7,273 nt of DNA, from NCBI GenBank assembly GCA_012513195.1, contig JAAZCR010000058.1, positions 1 through 7,273 on the forward strand, in the 5' to 3' direction. Shown one piece after another: positions 5,074 through 7,273 of this stretch; position 1 is the stretch's first letter, and each line of letters starts with the position of its first letter. The stretch is from Bacilli bacterium. Lineage in GTDB: Bacteria > Bacillota_I > Bacilli_A > Haloplasmatales > Haloplasmataceae. Made by a program: the position numbers and the translations under genes. The notes under the pieces are model-generated. The model searched no databases, had not been told where the DNA came from, and worked only from the letters and a program-made list of their open reading frames with translations.

Positions 5074-5859
5074 ATGCGATTATATACTATGAATTTAGAC
5101 ATTGCTTACGACGAAAAAATCATCGTCAAAAATCTTTCTGTAACCATTCCTGATAGGAAAATCACCGCCATCATTGGACCTAATGGTTGCGGAAAGTCAA
5201 CTTTACTTAAAGCCCTTACGCGCATTATACCTTATAAAAAGGGGCAAGTAATCCTTGATGGTAAAGAAATTATCAAGGAAAACACCAAAGAGTTGGCGAA
5301 AAAAATGGCCATTTTACCGCAAACCCCCGAAAATCCACGGGGTCTTACCGTCGCTGAATTAGTAAGTTATGGGAGATTTCCTTATCAATCAGGAATGGGT
5401 AGGTTAACGAAACTTGATAAGGAAATCATCGATTGGGCTCTAGATGCGACAGGATTACTTCCGTATAAACATCAAGCAGTTGATGCCTTATCCGGGGGGC
5501 AAAGACAACGAGCGTGGATTGCGATGGCACTTGCGCAAGATACGGATATCATCTTCTTAGATGAACCAACAACATATCTCGATATTGCCCATCAGTTAGA
5601 AGTTTTAGAATTATTAGAGCGCTTAAACAAAGAAGAAGGGCGCACCATCGTTATGGTACTCCACGACCTAAATCAAGCTGCTCGTTTTGCCCATTATTTA
5701 ATTGCGATGAAGGATGGCAAAATCGTTAAAACCGGGACTAGTGAAGAAGTAATTGAGAAAGCAGTTCTTAAAGAAATCTTTCAAATTGATGCAGTAGTTG
5801 GTAGGGATCCAATTACGCAAAAACCAATGTGTTATACCTATAATCTTATCAGAATGTAA
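5074..5859 (+). CDS. Iron-siderophore ABC transporter, ATP-binding protein (FecE/FhuC/YusV type)
   Basis: Cytoplasmic ATPase that powers import of ferric siderophores through a FecCD-type permease. The canonical set is complete in 261 aa: Walker A GPNGCGKST (35-43), Q-loop Q83 in ILPQTPENP, signature LSGGQ (139-143), Walker B IIFLDEP (159-165), D-loop YLD (168-170) and switch H197 in VLHDLNQAARF. The blocks LTVAELVSYGRFPY (91-104) and the C-terminal end, IDAVVGRDPITQKPMCY, are typical of the iron-chelate (COG1120) branch rather than zinc or amino-acid ATPases. The start is set by AAGGGG (5062-5067), six bases upstream of the ATG. It is first in the operon, behind a Fur box, with the binding-protein gene 12 nt downstream. 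The substrate cannot be read from the ATPase; YusV-type ATPases can serve several permeases. Confidence 0.95.
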   Translation: MRLYTMNLDIAYDEKIIVKNLSVTIPDRKITAIIGPNGCGKSTLLKALTRIIPYKKGQVILDGKEIIKENTKELAKKMAILPQTPENPRGLTVAELVSYGRFPYQSGMGRLTKLDKEIIDWALDATGLLPYKHQAVDALSGGQRQRAWIAMALAQDTDIIFLDEPTTYLDIAHQLEVLELLERLNKEEGRTIVMVLHDLNQAARFAHYLIAMKDGKIVKTGTSEEVIEKAVLKEIFQIDAVVGRDPITQKPMCYTYNLIRM

Positions 5860-5864
5860 AGGAG
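5860..5864 (+). promoter_or_regulatory. Ribosome-binding site of the binding-protein gene
   Basis: AGGAG directly follows the ATPase stop codon (TAA, 5857-5859). Two tandem ATGs follow, at 5869 (4-nt spacing) and 5872 (7-nt spacing). The second has the better spacing and gives the usual lipoprotein start MKK. Confidence 0.7.
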
Positions 5865-5871
5865 TAGGATG

Positions 5872-6774
5872 ATGAAAAAACTACTATTTGTGCCAATGTT
5901 TATCACGGTATTATTACTTACAGCTTGTACATCATTAAATAAAACCACCACAAATAATGAAGATATGATTGTCTATGAATCGGAAACTGGTCCCATCTTA
6001 GTTCCTGCTAGTCCTAAACGGGTTGTCGTGTTATCATCATTTAACGCTGGTAGTGTCATGGCTTTAGGGGTAAATATCGTTGGTGCTGACATGTGGACGA
6101 TGGCTAATCCTCGCTATGCCCCTTACTTACAAAATGCGATTGAAGTGAGCGAAGATGATTTAGAAACAATCCTCGAACTTGAACCTGACTTAATTATCGC
6201 TCAACCAACCACAAATAATTTAAATCGCTTAAAAGAAATCGCCCCAACTGTAACCTTTACCTATGGTCGCTTTGATTATCTAACTACCCATATTGAAATG
6301 GGTAAGTTATTAAATAAAGAACAAGAAGCCCGCGCTTGGGTAGAAGATTTTAGGAAGCGAGCGCAAGAAGCAGGTCAAGACATAAAAACCAAAATTGGTG
6401 AAACAGCGACAGTTACCGTCATTGAATCATTTAGTAAACAACTCTACGTATTCGGCGATAACTGGGGTCGCGGAACTGAAATCCTCTATCAAGAGATGCA
6501 ACTAAAGATGCCAGAAAAGGTAGAAGAAGTGGCGTTAACTGCTGGCTATTATGCATTATCAGTGGAAGTTTTACCAGAATATGTTGGCGATTATCTCATC
6601 ATTAGTAATGATGGTGATGATTCCTACTTTAAAGGAACAAGTATCTATCAAGACTTGCCAGCAGTAAAAAATAACCGCGTTCTTGAAGTTAATGCGGCAG
6701 AGTTCTACTTCAATGACCCCATCACCTTAGAATATCAACTAGAACTCTTTATCAAGTTTTTCTTAGGTGAATAA
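5872..6774 (+). CDS. Iron-siderophore substrate-binding lipoprotein (FecB/FhuD type)
   Basis: An extracellular, membrane-anchored receptor that hands a ferric siderophore to the FecCD permease. A charged MKK start and hydrophobic stretch lead to the lipobox LTAC with C19 as the lipidated cysteine, followed by a T/N-rich linker. The Peripla_BP_2 fold then begins at PKRVVVLSS (about 48-56). LETILELEPDLIIA (about 97-110) and LKEIAPTVTF (about 120-129) mark the first lobe. A long connecting helix rich in E, K and R (about 145-175) is the class III hallmark. The second lobe carries VTVIESFSKQLYVFGD and GRGTEILYQEM (to about 209), SVEVLPEYVGDYLIIS (about 230-245) and a closing AVKNNRVLEV (about 264-273). 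The ending without further motifs is normal. GRGTEIL and EVLPEYxGDY recall the hydroxamate-binding FhuD/YxeB group, so a ferric-hydroxamate substrate is my tentative guess. An alternative start at 5869 adds one Met. Confidence 0.92.
   Translation: MKKLLFVPMFITVLLLTACTSLNKTTTNNEDMIVYESETGPILVPASPKRVVVLSSFNAGSVMALGVNIVGADMWTMANPRYAPYLQNAIEVSEDDLETILELEPDLIIAQPTTNNLNRLKEIAPTVTFTYGRFDYLTTHIEMGKLLNKEQEARAWVEDFRKRAQEAGQDIKTKIGETATVTVIESFSKQLYVFGDNWGRGTEILYQEMQLKMPEKVEEVALTAGYYALSVEVLPEYVGDYLIISNDGDDSYFKGTSIYQDLPAVKNNRVLEVNAAEFYFNDPITLEYQLELFIKFFLGE
6765..6770 (+). promoter_or_regulatory. Ribosome-binding site of the FecCD permease, inside the binding-protein gene
   Basis: AGGTGA lies in the last codons of the binding-protein gene, six bases before the ATG at 6777. 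The two genes are only 2 nt apart, so termination and re-initiation are probably coupled. Confidence 0.7.
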
Positions 6775-6776
6775 TT

Positions 6777-7273
6777 ATGTTAAGTAAGAATAAAGGTTTC
6801 TTCCTTATCATAACAGTTAGTTTCATTGTTTTAGTTATTACCTTTATTCTCGCAAGTGTTTTTGGGGCAGCGGAGGTAACTACACGTGACCTCTTTAAAG
6901 CCCTTTTTACACGTGAAACATCAACCAAGATTAATTTATTAAGGGAAATACGTTTACCCCGTGTCGTCGGTGCACTCTTAGTGGGCGCAAGTTTAGGTGT
7001 CGCTGGTTGTATCATGCAAGGGCTAACACGTAATCCCTTAGCTGATCCTTCTTTACTGGGGTTGAGTGCGGGAGCGTCACTTGCCCTGGCGCTCACTTTA
7101 GTTTATTATCCTAAGGCGAGTACTATAATCATTATGTGCTTTTGTTTTATTGGTGCCCTCATCGCCACGCTAATGGTGCTAAGTTTAGGGAGAACGAAAC
7201 GGGTGGGATTTTCTCCCTATCGTCTAGTGCTTGCGGGGGTTTGTGTGACAACGCTACTTACAGCCATTACTGA
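6777..7273 (+). CDS. Iron-siderophore ABC transporter permease, FecCD family (3' end outside window)
   Basis: N-terminal half of a FecCD (BtuC-like) membrane permease: 165 codons are visible and no stop is reached, where full members have about 320-340 residues. TM1 spans about 8-30. The block LREIRLPRVVGALLVGASLGVAGCIMQGLTRNPLADPSLLGLSAGAS (55-101) is the family signature, holding the RLPR entry, the GAxLGxaGxxxQ helix and the NPLAxPxxLGxsxGA loop. Further hydrophobic segments run at about 101-113 and 115-140, and LVLAGVCVTTLLTAIT lies at the visible end. It follows the binding-protein gene with a 2-nt gap, so the operon order is ATPase, binding protein, permease. A second permease gene may follow if the transporter is heterodimeric, but the window does not show it. 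Confidence 0.95.
   Translation, partial: MLSKNKGFFLIITVSFIVLVITFILASVFGAAEVTTRDLFKALFTRETSTKINLLREIRLPRVVGALLVGASLGVAGCIMQGLTRNPLADPSLLGLSAGASLALALTLVYYPKASTIIIMCFCFIGALIATLMVLSLGRTKRVGFSPYRLVLAGVCVTTLLTAIT

Noticed and set aside
6752..7096. Minus-strand open frame of 114 codons at the 3' end
   Set aside because: It is antisense to a clear FecCD permease on the plus strand, which runs off the window and so has no stop. The translation is Lys/Arg/Ala-rich with no domain.
1..7273. Reassigned genetic code (UGA as Trp)
   Set aside because: No gene stops at TGA among the eight visible stops, which prompted the question. However, all Trp codons checked are TGG and no reading frame needs a TGA to be read through.

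Overview
The window is AT-rich, compact bacterial chromosome. It codes with the standard stop set: every tryptophan I checked is TGG, and the eight stops that can be seen are TAA or TAG. The gene content points to a low-GC Gram-positive lineage (Bacillota, or a deep walled or Acholeplasma-like relative). The evidence is a YtqA/YtqB-type (MnmL/MnmM) tRNA-modification pair, a DUF1189-like membrane protein, a lipoprotein-type iron-binding protein and a Bacillus-style 7-1-7 Fur box. I cannot name the genus from sequence alone. It reads as core chromosome plus an iron-uptake operon; no insertion sequence, phage gene, CRISPR array or tRNA/rRNA gene was seen.

Layout. (1) 2-394 (+): 3' part of a class I SAM-dependent methyltransferase whose N-terminus lies outside the window. 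It is followed by rsmI (460-1320, +), the 16S rRNA C1402 2'-O-methyltransferase, and a strong intrinsic terminator. (2) An extended -10 promoter drives alr (1416-2459, +), alanine racemase, which supplies D-alanine for peptidoglycan. (3) Convergent with alr, and overlapping it by four bases, is a minus-strand pair: mnmL (3944-3012, radical SAM) and mnmM (3028-2456, SAM methyltransferase). Their start and stop overlap, and they are predicted to complete the mnm5(s2)U34 wobble modification of tRNA. (4) A 120-bp divergent intergenic region separates mnmL from a plus-strand DUF1189-like membrane protein (4065-4892), which has its own terminator. (5) A promoter with a perfect Fur operator leads into an iron-siderophore ABC importer operon: ATPase (5074-5859), lipoprotein binding protein (5872-6774) and the first 165 codons of a FecCD permease (6777 to the window end).

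How the parts relate. Two of the units concern RNA modification (rsmI and mnmL-mnmM), one concerns cell-wall precursor supply (alr), and one is an iron-starvation uptake operon in which ATPase, binding protein and permease are packed with 2-12 nt gaps and probably co-transcribed under Fur repression. I did not find an undescribed multi-gene system. The points most worth checking are the alr/mnmM convergent overlap with a perfect 10-bp hairpin inside mnmM, the altered C-terminal active-site motif of Alr, the near-leaderless mnmL promoter, and the extended Fur palindrome.
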